Below, piece after piece: positions 25,981 through 37,854 of a stretch of DNA of 64,000 nucleotides. Numbering within the stretch: position 1 is the first letter of the stretch; each line of letters opens with the position of its first letter. A program made the position numbers and the translations under genes. Origin of the DNA: Mortierella sp. BCC40632 (lineage: Eukaryota > Mortierellomycota > Mortierellomycetes > Mortierellales > Mortierellaceae); assembly GCA_011634665.1 (NCBI GenBank), contig WAEK01000003.1:142501-206500 (forward strand), read 5' to 3'. The notes beneath the pieces are model-generated. The model saw nothing but the letters and a program-made list of their open reading frames with translations, did no database searches and had not been told where the DNA came from.

Positions 25981-27530
25981 TTATGATGATAGGTCTGTGC
26001 TGTGCTTCTCATAGAACTCGTCCTCTTGATGTAACACTTCATGCTGCAAAAACAATTTTGCTTGGTCCCTGCCCCTGTCCATGTTGACGGTCGAAAGGAC
26101 GAGCGAACCAAGCACTATCAGGGAGAGCGGGAACCAAAATGCACTCCGGTAGTCCTTTGTTCTTGAGAAGATCACTCCTGTCATCAGTGGGCCGATCCTG
26201 TTGAATGAGGAGAGGGCAAAAGAAAAAATATACAGTTTCAGAACGTGGCCGGGACTGCGATCTTTCTCAACGGAGTTTTAGGGCAACTCAGCTCTTCTTT
26301 CTTCAACCCCACAGTCTCCCTTTCTCTTTTACCCCACTTACCAGGCTCCTGCTCGGTCCGAAAGTGCATAGATCGACTGCCATTCATTCTCATGACCCCT
26401 GGGACACAGCTCTGAGATGGTGACTTGACATGAGCTCCAGAAAGTACTATTGACTAGTCCAAGGATCAAAACAACCACCCAACCCTCCCACTTTTGTCTC
26501 AAACCGAACTGGCTAGTAAAGAGTGAGGCAATCACTGAATAGAGCTGGATGATCGAGTAGGTGACAAGACTGATGTAGATCATTGTCTTTGTGGACAACA
26601 TCCAATGTTTACGAACATGCATCAACACAAAGGCGCCCACTGCTCCTGTACCATGGCCTAGGACCGATGTCATGATGGACTCTGTGTGTGAAAAGCCAAT
26701 CTCTCGATAGAGGACAATGCCCTTGATAGAGTAGATTGTATGGACTCCATCCGCGAGAAAGAACCATGCGATAAGGAACTTGGAAATCTCTGGTAACTGA
26801 TTGATCGAAGCCAAAGTTCTAAACACTATTTTTTTTTTAAGAAAGAAAAAATCCAATGGGTGAGGGTGTAAGAATGGGCGGTTCTTTCTCTTTTTTTTTT
26901 TTTTTTTTTTTTTAAAAAGTCAACTTGCTTTTGAAGACAATGAGTCTCTGACAATCCCAAGAAGCAACAAAATAAATAATAAAAAGACATGCCACTTCAT
27001 TCGTTACCGGATTTCCAGCTATAAACAAGCCAGTTGGTTCCCTTTGGTAGAGGAGGTCCCGGTCGAGGCAACAACCAAGGCAAAGAACCCCAAGCCCAAC
27101 ATAACCACCAAGCGCCCGCAAAGGCAATCCCGACCTGAAGACTCAACGAACTTTCATTCATCGCCACAGAGATACAGATTGTGATCGCATAAACAACCAG
27201 AGAAGCCAAGTTGGAGAGTACTGCTGAACGAGCCGCCATGTCATTGACGACCTGTTCCTGTGTTTTCCGGATCGTGAACAGGGATTCTTTTCTAGATTGA
27301 GCGGCAAGGACTTTTGGATGGTTTCGGCCATAGACGGGAAGGAATGCGTAGGACAGAACGTTGGTGGTGTTGTAAAAGACACTGCCCAAAGGAATCAAGA
27401 TGGCGCCAATCCAGAAAAGTGAAGGTTTGTAGATTGTGAAGAAACAAATGGAGATGATGGATCCGAGTGTCGAGAATACCATCAGTAAGTTTTTGCGATG
27501 TTCTAGTTGATTGTTAGTAAAGTGGGCCCA

Positions 27531-27565
<35 letters not shown>

Positions 27566-28503
27566 AGCGCAAAGAGTTAAGAAAAAAAGGATCGTCATTG
27601 TACCACTTGATCAAGGCTTTGAGAGTGGCCTGTGCATTATCTCCATTTGCCCCTATCTTTTCCTTCTTTTCTCTCCCTTTCCCTCTCTCTCTCTCTCTTC
27701 CTCTTTCTTTCTTTCTTTCTTTCTTTCTTTTCTTTTTTTTTTTTTTTTTTCTCACGTACGGCCATGGTCTGCAATCGCAGCAAATGATATCATCACAAGG
27801 AAAACGGCAATGGCAGTGAAGGAAGAGATGTAGAGAGAGATTGACCCAGGTTCAAGATAAAATCGATTCCCAAAGATTGGAGTCACACATTGAAAGGCCT
27901 TGACTGTCGTATCACAGGGTTGAGAATGGTCGGAAGCTTCAACACCTGCTGCAGAGGCCATGTCCTGAATCAACATTGGTGCCAGTAGACTGTATCCATG
28001 TCCAACGTTCCTAGAAGGCGGGGAGGGGGGTGGGGGTGGAATCAGCCAAAAAAAAAAAAGATAAAGAAAAAGAAAAAGAAAAGATAAAAAAGAAAGCGTC
28101 GTTCAAAAGTGTCCAGGAGGATGTCAAGCAAAGGCTTTCTTCTTCTAAAAGTGAAAGGTAACGAGGTCGCAAACACTTGGTGTTCCTTACGAGATATGTT
28201 GACTGTACTGATGTGTCATTGGAGAGTGTCATGTAGAGAAGGTGCAGTTAGTGAGCGAGTCTGCACGCTGTCCATGTGTGTGTGTAGGGTGGGTGGAGGT
28301 GGGGTGGCTGTATAATCGAGGGTATTCTTTACCCAAGCCCATATCTCAGAGCGTCTCAAAGGCATGCTGTCTTTAGGGTGAGTCTCATCGGGGCCAGTCT
28401 CATCAGAGCATGAGTCTTCGACCTCGGAGTCGGACTGATCATCGTCAAGGTGAACTTTGATAGGGGAATCTAGTCGCTGATAGTATTCTTCTGTCATTGC
28501 CAT
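25981..28503 (-). CDS. ATG22: Vacuolar amino-acid effluxer of the ATG22 family
   Basis: Multi-spanning transporter of the ATG22 branch of the MFS superfamily, which in yeast exports amino acids from the vacuole after autophagy. Six exons join in frame to 544 residues: 28503-28333, a 17-nt micro-exon 28207-28191, 28010-27760, 27502-27008, 26825-26342 and 26197-25981. The micro-exon supplies YSQHI and turns RSEIWAW into a continuous WYSQHISNVGHGYSLLAPM, matching the start of the first membrane segment in the family. Later hallmarks are NRFYLEPGSISLYISSF, AIADHGQHRKNLLM, the FLADGVHTIYSIKGIVLY segment and the YALSDRAGAWIGPLMTG segment at the last junction. The acidic cytoplasmic N-terminus (DDDQSDSEVEDSCSDE) is usual. 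It is divergent with RFT1. Confidence 0.9.
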
Positions 28504-29152
28504 TCGAAATTGTCCGGAGCTAAAGTGGAGGAGAAGGAGGAGGAGGAAGAGAAGGAGGGAAGAGAAGGAAGAGAAGGAAGAGAAGGAAGAGAAGGAAAGT
28601 GAAAAGTGACAAAAAGATGAAAAGAGCAAAGTGAAGGAGTGAAGAAAACAAAAAAGAAAAGAAAAGCAGAAAAGAAAAGGAAGGGATAAATACCTGGTGG
28701 GTATTTGGACGTGCATGTCCTCTGAAGGGACCAGGCAAGATTCCTCAAAGCGAAGGAGCAAGGAGGTGTGATAAGGAGATGCTGCAGCGGTGGGAAAGGA
28801 GGAACTCTTGCTACGAGATCATCGTTATCCCTTCTTCTTTTTCTTGCAGTCAAGATGGGGACCAGTCAGCGGTGCAGGGGATGTGCATGACTTGATGAAA
28901 GGGGGAAGGGAAGGAGGAAGAGGGGAGGGGGGGTGCCTGGTTGCAGGAATCTCTGCAAAGTAGAGGAGTTCCTTCTTTTGCGCCACTGAAAAGTGTTGGG
29001 AGAGAACGAGAGAGGACAAGAGTAAGAGAGGAACCCAGCGGAGAGAGTACCGGTTGTCGCACGGGACAATAGAAATCAAACGTTCTGCTCTCATCTCTTG
29101 GGTCTTCTTTTTCTTCTTCTTCATCCCAGAAACGACCAAGCAGCACCCAGGC
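28504..29152. promoter_or_regulatory. Divergent promoter region ATG22 / RFT1
   Basis: About 650 bp between the two start codons. On the ATG22 side there is a GGAAGA-type purine repeat at 28530-28600. The RFT1 side ends in a CTTCTTTTTCTTCTTCTTC pyrimidine stretch shortly before the ATG. Open frames in this stretch are low-complexity and unsupported. Confidence 0.45.
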
Positions 29153-31528
29153 ATGGACATTTCGGATGCTGCTCCTCCGCTTCGCCAGCGACCCATCGCT
29201 GCCTTGGACTCTCAAAAAGACACAAATGAACCCTCAACAGGCTCGGACATGACCAACGATGCCAAGACAAATCATACCCCAACAACATCCACCACCGAGG
29301 CATCGTCTATCCTCTCTTCGTCATTCCAGGGCGCAAGTTACCTCGTCCTCCTCCAATTCATCTCTCGCATGCTCACATTCACTCTGAACCAGGTCCTTCT
29401 TCGATTCACCTCTGCAGAGACTTTGGGAATCGCTTCTGTCCAACTTGAACTCCTTCTCAATACAATCCTTTTTCTCTCTCGCGAAGGTGTTCGTTGTGCT
29501 GCTATCCGTGTGAGCGATGACACCACTATCACTCAGGCACCGGCCACCACGTCAGACTCCAAGACGTCATCTACGCAACAGGCATCGAATTCTACCTCCA
29601 ACAAGCAGGACAAGGATATGATCCGACCAGGAACAGAGGCCTACAGACTTCACAAACTTGTCAACATGGTGTATGCACCTATTCCTATTGGCGCATTGAT
29701 GACTTGTTTGGCCGTCGGGTACTCGCTTACACATGTCAATGATGCAGATGAAAGTCGATTCCCCGGTTACAGACTCTCGATCTATCTTTATGGTGCTGCA
29801 GCCTTGATCGAACTCTTGGCCGAACCCATGTTCATGGTGGCTCAGTACAAGCTCTGGTTCAAGACAAGAGTCTCTGCTGAAGGAACTGCAGTCATTGTCC
29901 GATGTGTTCTCACCTGTGCCCTGACCATTTACGGTGCTCGTGAATCTGTTGTCGCCAAAAGCCATGCAGGAAGAAATCATGTTGACAATACGAACAACAA
30001 TAACAACAACACAATGGGAGTGTTGGCTTTTGCAATTGCTCAGTTTGTTTATGGCGTTTTGATCTTGGGCATGTTTTTGCTTTCCTTTTGGAAAAAGAGT
30101 GCTGAGAGACATCGTCTTGAGGTTCATCATCAACTCAAGGTTGCCAAGTCAAAGAAACAGGATGACGATATTGAACATGATGAGAGTCAGGAGCAATTTG
30201 TGACAGAGGACAATGAGAGTGTGATTTCCCTTCGAGCACTCTTGCCTAGGAAGCTAGTTCGAACTGGCAAAGATGGAAGGTAAATTTATTTCCATCCATT
30301 ACTGTAATGATCAGTGTGTATGTGTCATGATCACCCGATTTGCCTCATTTCATGGTCGATTGACGATTTCTTTATCATTTGATCCGCACTGCTCATGATT
30401 TCCTATGTCCAGCCCTGAAGAGTTTTATTTTGACACTGAACTACTCAAGTTGTCCAAGACCTTGACGGCACAGTCTATTCTTAAGCATATCTTGACAGAA
30501 GGTGACAAGATGCTCATGGCAGGACTCACCACAGAGAAGGATCAGGGCGTCTATGCATTTGTTGTCAATTATGGTATGTGTTGAACAAGAGTCGAGAGCA
30601 TTTCATGGGGGTAGCAGTGCCATTAGTAAAGGTTCAATGAATGCATTGGCATGGCGCAATGTCTCTGATATCTAAATCGTTTTTTTTTCTTTCATTCATT
30701 ATCTGTCTAGGCTCTCTGATCGCCAGAATTCTCTTCCAGCCACTCGAAGAGACAAGCAGGACATTGTTCAGCAGACTACTCAGCGATATTCCTAGATCAG
30801 AGCCTACTCCAGGTGTCTCGCATGATGTCAGTCTCAGCGAGTCTCAGCGATCCAACCTTGTCCTCTCACGATCTTTGCTCTTGACAATCATGAAGTTTCA
30901 CACCCTGCTTGGATTGGTCTTTATTTCATTCGGAACCCATTACACGGCCACTTTGATTGATCTGGTTGTCGGAAAATATTGGTCACGTCAAACGATCGCA
31001 GCCTCTGTTCTTAGCTTTTACTGTTATTATGTTCCTATCATGGGCATCAATGGTATCACAGAAGCTGTAGTTCAAGCTGTTGCCTCGGAGAAGGAGTTGA
31101 CCTCGCTCTCGTATTGGATGTTTGCCTTTTCAGCAGTCTTTTGTTCGACTGGTGCTATCTTGATGGGCTGGCTTGGATTGGGCGCAAGAGGAATTGTCAT
31201 TGCCAACTGTGTGAATCTGACCATGAGAATTATTTGGAGTACCTGGTTCTTGTCAAAGTACTACAACCGACATCTCGGATCCCTGCAAGGTGACAAGGGT
31301 ATTCGATGGAAGGAAGTGCTCCCTAGTCAAGCCGTGCTCTTGGCGTTCACAGCAGCCTTTTTTGTCACGGCAGCGAGTGAACAGTGGATTGGATGGGATC
31401 GATTCTTGGACAAGATCATGCATATTGGTGTTGGTGTAGGCAGTCTTGCTGTTGTGATGGGGGTGATCTTTGTGGCCGAGAAGCCATTCCTGAGAGATAT
31501 TCAATCCTTTGCTCGACAGCGTAGATAG
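29153..31528 (+). CDS. RFT1: RFT1, ER membrane protein needed for dolichol-linked oligosaccharide assembly
   Basis: RFT1-family polytopic ER membrane protein required for N-glycosylation at the Man5GlcNAc2-dolichol stage; whether it is the flippase itself is disputed for the family. Exons 29153-30279, 30413-30573 and 30711-31528 join in frame to 701 residues. Diagnostic segments are LQFISRMLTFTLNQVLLRFTSAETLGIASVQLELLLNTILFLSREGVR at the N-terminus, [55 protein letters not shown] across the two junctions, YCYYVPIMGINGITEAVVQAVA, and YNRHL near the end. A Ser/Thr-rich segment (TTSDSKTSSTQQ) and an Asn repeat (29995-30012) lengthen loops. Its stop faces that of the GH20 gene across 219 bp. Confidence 0.95.
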
Positions 31529-31747
31529 AAATATTCATGGCATCAATCATAAAATAGAATACTGGCAATCATCGCTCACCCGAGCAAAAAAATACACATG
31601 ATAAATATAGAGGGTGTATCAAACTAAAGAATGGATTTGATTCATATAAAAAATGGTTTAAGGCTATATGGAAAGAAGGTGAAGTGGAAGGGAACGTAAT
31701 TGTGTCCATCTAACACCAAAAGGTCATCTCACTTCTCCCGACTCTTT

Positions 31748-34634
31748 TTAGGCAAGACAAGCCTCATGGTCCTTTGTACACCAAGATGGAAAGATGGGCG
31801 CAGCAGCTATGCCCAAGCTCACCATTCTTTCTCGAATGGCCGACATCCGATGAGCTGCATCTAGCAAAGGACGTTTCTGCCCTTGGTCATCCTTATTCCC
31901 ACTCCAGAGAACTTCGGCTACTGCTGCTGATCTTGGCCAGACACTTGGGTCCAAATTGGTTTCATCCGTTTGCTCTGCCCACATGCATGCTTCACCACCA
32001 AAAATCAACTTTTGTTCATCCTTGTTCAACTCATCCGTGAGGCTATAAGAGTACACTGTGCCATTTTGATCAAGGTCATGTTTTTTTTTTTTTTTTTTTT
32101 TTTTGTATGTGTATGCAATGTTAGTATAGGAGACCTAATCTTTTGTGATGATCAAAGAGTTAACGTTATATAAATAAAAAACTGCAAGTCGACTTACTTC
32201 GTTGCCAGCTGGAATAAGGGCACCAGCTATTACCCAATGAACCAATGAGCCATGATCCATGGCCACAGTCTAGATACCAGTATTCAGCACTCGAAAGAAT
32301 AGCAGGCCACCCTTGAGAAACCACTAAAAAAGGAGAAGAAGGGATTGATAAGAGTAAATACATCGAGTCTAAAGACGTGGTCAAAAGAGGCAAGGCAACA
32401 TTCTTCACGATCCCAATAAAGAAAGAAAAAAAAAATAAAGAAATGTTGACATACCCCGCTTTGTGCTTCGTGCATTCTTCCAGACTTGGACAATGGTTGA
32501 CTTTGGAAGATTCACCGTATGTTCCAAGGCAACTTCCTCCCAGACAATCACTCGTTTGTTCTTTGAAAGGTACATCTCCATCAGTCGATCCACAAACACC
32601 TCCAACAACTTGTCCTCACCAGATTGTCGACCTGAACGTGTTCGTTTCATCTCATTAGGGTCATTGGGCACCGGTCCCGTTCTAGGCTGTTCACGAGGTG
32701 GTAGGGCTCCCTCATACTGTTCCCGACTAGAATGACGCTCGATATAATCTTTCAGTCTGGGCGAGGACTTCCAACAGTCAAAATTGACCTCATCTCCACC
32801 TGCATGAACCAACGGGTCTGGGAACTGGGCCGCCCATTCCTTCACTAATGTGTTCAACACTGTGTAAGTAAAAGGTTCCAAAGGATCCAATTGACCCGCA
32901 GGGGGCTCGGCCGAGTACCTGGCATGCGGTTGAATATCTCGACAAACTGTCAGATTAGGAAAAGCCCTTCCCCAGCTGGCCGTGTGTCCTGGTGTATCAA
33001 ATTCTGGGATCACACGAACGCCTCGGTCTGTAGCATATTGAAGGATAGTTTCCACATCTTGCTCCGTATAGATGAGGTTAGGACGATAAGCTCCTTTTTG
33101 GGTCAATTCGGGAAAGGTTTTGGAGACGAGAGGGTAGGTCTGCTGATCCAACACATGCCAATGAAACACATTCATCTTGACCATCGACATGGCATCGATG
33201 GTTCTCAAGATATCCTTGACAGGAATAAAATGTCGTGAAGTGTCTATCAAGATTCCTCGATGACCATAGAGCGGCTTGTCCGTGATGATCCAAGGGAGGT
33301 TAGGTATCTCGAGCGGGTTGTTAATCTTTTCTTGAGTATCCGAGTTCATCCTACCAGACTCGGGATCGGGAATAGCAAGAACGAGCTGAGCAAACGTTTC
33401 TAGTCCATGAAGGATACCCCATTGTGTGCCCGCTTTGAGTACAGCCTTGGCAACGGCTGGTCCATTTCCATTGACACCATCGAGTTGTCGCTCTTTTAGT
33501 TGGGATTTCAGTTGTGGAATGTGGCCTTCTGACCCGCTGCTGTCCAGGGGTTGAGCATCCTTTGTCTTGTCATCGTACAAGCTGAACGCTGTACCACCTT
33601 CGGCGTTACCCGTAACAAGGATAGCAGGATCTGCATTGTTTAGAGTGATAGTCAACGTGTAGGATTCATCCACACCATGCACCAAAGCAGCTACAGTGTC
33701 GTCCACCACCAAGACCAACTCTTTTAATTCTCCATGGGTAGTAGTGTCCTCGTTGGTAGAGGGTGTGGAGCTCCATACAGTCGAGTTTCGTTTGAGTTGA
33801 AGTCGATCCAAGCATCGAGCTAGGGCCTTGTTGATGACGACGAGGTCTGATCCCTGTTGGGGTGGATGGTTGGACAAGGACTGGACCCTGATTTGAAAAT
33901 CTGGACTGAGCTTGGCTTTATCCTTTCCAAACGAAAAAGATCTTGGAATTGGAACAATGGGTTGTTCGTATGGGAGAGCTTTGACGGCGTCATTCCGCAG
34001 TGGTAAGCTATCTGAAAAAAAAAAATCAAATCAGTTTTTTTAGTTCCAACTATGAAGCAAGGCTTAAAAAAAAAAAAAAAAAAAAAAAAGAGTATCAATG
34101 AACCGACAACAAGATTAAAAGAGCCGACTTACGATCTTGACTCTGCCACGGTCTCACCATCAATAGAGTCGTCACTACAACCAAGAGTCCAACCAAGAAT
34201 GCCAAAATCGCGTATCGAATCCAGTAGCGCTTCCCATCACGCAAATCCTTACGACGATCTTTGTCCGTCGAGACCCTAGGTGGATGTTCATCCTCTGAGA
34301 AAGAGGTGCCTATGGCTTGAGGTAAGACTCGATCCCCCGAAGCAGCAGCATCTCGGTTTCGAGAGGGTTCTTCATTGTTGCCTAATTGACGACTTGGCTC
34401 CTCCTCCTCCTCAGTGTCCTAATCATTCCGTTTTGTAACAAGTCGTGGTAAATCCAAAAGAGATATTTTGTCAGAAGAAGAAAAAAAAAAAATAGAAAAA
34501 GTTTTTGTTGAGTATAAGAGTATGCTTACCTGGACCCTGTTGGCTTGAGTGACTGAAGGAGTTCTTTCCTCGGGGTCGTGAAGACTCAGAGCCGAGTAGG
34601 AGTGCGTAGCTGGGGAACTTTTCTTGGAGCTCAT
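31748..34634 (-). CDS. GH20 beta-N-acetylhexosaminidase with N-terminal membrane anchor
   Basis: Exo-enzyme that removes terminal GlcNAc or GalNAc; fungal members act on chitin oligomers and glycoproteins. Five exons: 34634-34530, 34418-34133, 34011-32455, about 32322-32200 and about 32054-31748. Residues 1-95 are a Ser/Glu-rich cytoplasmic part, then YAILAFLVGLLVVVTTLLMV forms one membrane span, so this is a type II membrane protein rather than a secreted one. The non-catalytic domain contains the LDRLQ...GILHGLETFAQL stretch. The barrel shows GILIDTSRHFIPV, MNVFHWHVLDQQTYPL, PEFDTPGHTASWG, the catalytic pair in HAGGDEVNFDCW, RVIVWEEV, then LDCGHGSW and GGEACMWAEQTDETN, ending VWPRSAAVAEVLWS. 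All key residues are present. Exon 4 and 5 boundaries are approximate. Confidence 0.92.
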
Positions 34635-35066
34635 TCTTGGTTACCATGGACCTGTTGAGAGGTTCACAAATGAATGAAGAGTGCGGGAATGAACTGAGCT
34701 GAAATGTCGAACAATGGCAGCGTTGGTGGGGAGAGAAAAGGTAGGGTTCTCTTTTTATTTTTTTCAGTTTTACAGCAGAAAGACGCTACTGACATCCTGA
34801 GACCAAAGTTGCAGCAGGAAAAAAAAAAGTGGTCGAAGGGGGTTCTAAGGACCACTCAAGGGGGTCTTGAAGCGTGTGAGAAAAAAAAAAAAAGATAGGC
34901 CCATTCACATAGCCGTGCACTAGAGGCCCGTTCGAGATATTCATGACCATTGGGGGGAAGGAGGAAGGGCTCCTTCAGCGCCACCAAAGCTCGCGTCCAC
35001 TCTGTTGACTTGGAGAATTGAAAGTGGAAGCGCCAGGGCGACCTTTTTTTTTTATAGGAGGAGGGA

Positions 35067-35128
<62 letters not shown>

Positions 35129-35235
35129 GGACTTTTTTTTTGAGACGCTGTCAGGCAGCGGGGCAAACAATAAAAAAAAAAAGCAAGAGGGTAAAGCATT
35201 CTTGTCAACTCTTTCTGTGTGCATCATTGGAGATC
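34635..35235. promoter_or_regulatory. Divergent promoter region GH20 / RPB8
   Basis: About 600 bp between start codons. The RPB8 side has a GA tract of about 57 nt at 35066-35124 followed by a poly-T and poly-A stretch within about 110 bp of the ATG. No gene is visible. Confidence 0.5.
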
Positions 35236-36459
35236 ATGGCTGCCAAGGACAACATTCTCTTTTCCGACATCTTTGACATTAAAAATGTCGATGCCGATGG
35301 CCAGAGGTTCGACAAGGGTATGACACTAGACATAGGATCGAAAGCAAGAGACTAATCAGCGACCGCCCACCTGATTTCAAAGGATCCTCGCTTCCTTTTT
35401 TTTTTTTTTTTTTTTTATCTGCTTTGCACCCTTTTTTTCTTCTTTTAACTCACTCTTCCATCTACACACCCTTTTCATCCTCCCCTACATCTCTAGTCTC
35501 TCGAATCAATGCTCGCAGCGAGAACTACGAGATGGAGTTGACGCTCGACATCAACAATGAGCTCTACCCACTCGAGATTGGTGAAAAGTTCTCTCTTGTC
35601 CTTGCCACCTCCTTGTCCTTGACCACTGCTGTTGGAAACGATACCACGACCACGCAGGAGAGCTGGCGTGAAAGAGTTGGAGGCGAGAGAACTTTGGCCG
35701 ATGATTATGAATATGTCATGTATGGAAAGGTCTACAAGTATGATGAGGGCCAGGGCAGCAAAGTGTAAGTATTTTTTTTTTTTTTTTTTTTTTCGTTCAA
35801 TCTGATCAGCAGGAAAAAGAAGAAGAAGAAGAAGGAGGAGAAAAACAGCAACAGCAACTGGGAACCAACAAGAGAAATGACGGATGTCATGGACATTGAC
35901 TCTTTCAAGTCTTGTGGAAGGAGACCTTGGTATTCTCGGGAAAACATCCTCACAGAATTCAATACACATCGACCCTGGACAAAGACGTGTTTATTTTCTT
36001 TTCTTTTCTTTCTTTTTTTACAGGATTTCAGGAATGTTGGATGGGGGAGGGGGGTACCATGCGCGAGTTTAGTGTTGGAAAGGATTGTCTGGTCAGATCA
36101 ACTTTGTTCTCGCAGTGTTTTTTCATCTTTATTCAATGAACCAGCTCAGTCGTTCAGTCGTTCCGTCTTTCAGGATCGAGGATCAGGGATTCCCCTGGAC
36201 AAATTTGTTCACTATCATTAAGGACTCTAAAAGCAGGGATCTTGGCCGTTTAATCCTCAACTAATCATACGGAACGTTCTTGTTCAAAACCGATTTTTTT
36301 TCTTTCTTTCTTTTTTCTTTTTTCTTTTTTTTTCTTTTTTTTTCTATTAGATCGGTCTACATCTCGTTCGGTGGATTGTTGATGTGCCTTGAGGGAGACT
36401 TTAGACACTTGCAGAACATCAACCTCAGCGAGAACTTGTACTTGTTGATGCGCAAATAG
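35236..36459 (+). CDS. RPB8: RNA polymerase subunit RPB8 (ABC14.5), shared by Pol I, II and III
   Basis: Small shared core subunit of nuclear RNA polymerases I, II and III. Exons 35236-35317, 35497-35764 and 36351-36459 join in frame to 152 residues, the normal length. The sequence begins MAAKDNILFSDIFDIKNVDADG and continues KVSRINARSENYEMELTLDINNELYPL, DDYEYVMYGKVYKYD, and ends SVYISFGGLLMCLEGDFRHLQNINLSENLYLLMRK. The oligonucleotide-fold core is complete. The second intron is 586 nt, long for such a short housekeeping gene, and is mostly T- and A-rich with no open frame of note. Confidence 0.97.
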
Positions 36460-37854
36460 ACTATCTAAGAAAAAAAAGAAAAAAAAAAAAAAAAAAAAAA
36501 GGATTAATGTGGAGGAGAGATCAAAGAAAACACTTTATGATCTTTGGATCCCCAGGGGCATAATCAATCCGGAGAAAAATCTGCTGCAATAAAGGGCATG
36601 TAAAATACTATTGATCCAATCACAAGGACCGCGTAGGGTTGTGATGATCCCGGGAATTTTTTAAAAGGCTGGTCCCTTCTCACCAAAAGTCTAGCAAACC
36701 TTTTGAGCCCATGAAAGAGGAGAGAGCTCTTTGACCTAGGCATTAGACAGGCGCCTTTTCCGCTGAACGCTTTGTGGTCATTCTGACCAAGTTCTTTCCC
36801 CCCTCCCCCTTCCTTCTTGTTCTCTCGTGAGCATTCTTGCTCTCTTGCTCCTCCACTAAGCTCCTGTATTTTTTTTTTTTTTTTTTTTTTTATCCTATTC
36901 AAATCTATCTAATTAGCACTATGAGGCAAAGTCGATACATACCAAAAACTTGGCATGCTTATTTACCAATGACGACCAAATGGTAGGGCCTGATAAGCAT
37001 ATAGAATATGAATGGCTATTTACGTGGCACATTATGGCATCCTATTCCAGTCGTTTATGTGTATGTACTATGCTACTTAACTGCGGATCAAACTCTGTTC
37101 ACGATTCTTTATTCCTGCTTAGACACGTCAAGATAGTTAATTGGAGTTTTCCCTGCGGTCTTGTTTGTCGTACATAGCCCATCTGCGTAGGGGAGGAGGG
37201 TTTGTTTCTATCTTTTTCCCTATCCATTGCTCGGTTTCTAGAACTCGTAGTATTTCATCGCGTTGAGCGTAGACATGTAGAAAATATACTGGTAGTCAAT
37301 ATCAAGCCCACAATAGTTGGCTGACCCCCCCCCCTTTCCTCCCCCCTATGAATACACCACGACAGAACATACAACAGACTATTTGGCAGGATCTGCCTTC
37401 TTTGAACAAGGGGATGGGTAGGGTCGAGAAACAACAAACCAAACTCTTTGATCAAACAAGATTAAGCTCGTGTTCTCATAAGCTTGGATATTTGTCTGAT
37501 ACGAGATCATTCTAGTGCAATAAAAAGACATGCTTTTTTTTTCTCTGGGCATGCTGCCTTCATTTGCACAGATCAAATGGTGAGCTTGAAAATTAACTAT
37601 CCATTTGACCTCTATTTTTTTTTTTTTTATTGTGTTGTATATGATACAATTGCAAAGATACGGCTGTCCATTGGAGGAAAGAAAGGAAAAAAGAGTCGAA
37701 GATAATGGGTGGAGGAGGGTGGGAATCTTGGGAGTGAGAGAGAGAGAGAGAGAAGGGAAACAGAGAGGTACGCCCTATCCCTTCTCTCTACTTCTCGATC
37801 AATAGAAAGGGAGACAAGGGGCAATGATTTTTTGTTCCTGACTAAGAATCGACT
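36460..37854. other. 1.4-kb convergent intergenic region, no gene recognised
   Basis: Lies between the RPB8 stop and the SEC61-beta stop. A 36564-36902 minus-strand frame contains a hydrophobic patch (YAVLVIGSIVFYMPFIAA) but has no homology I recognise and no splice context. The centre (36930-37560) is unique sequence of average composition without microsatellites, unusual for this window. Poly-C at 37326-37343, poly-T at 37614-37628 and a short GA tract at 37735-37751 are the only repeats. Confidence 0.4.

Noticed and set aside
36564..36902. Minus-strand frame of 112 codons with a hydrophobic patch
   Set aside because: It starts in a poly-A/T run and has no homology I recognise and no splice context.
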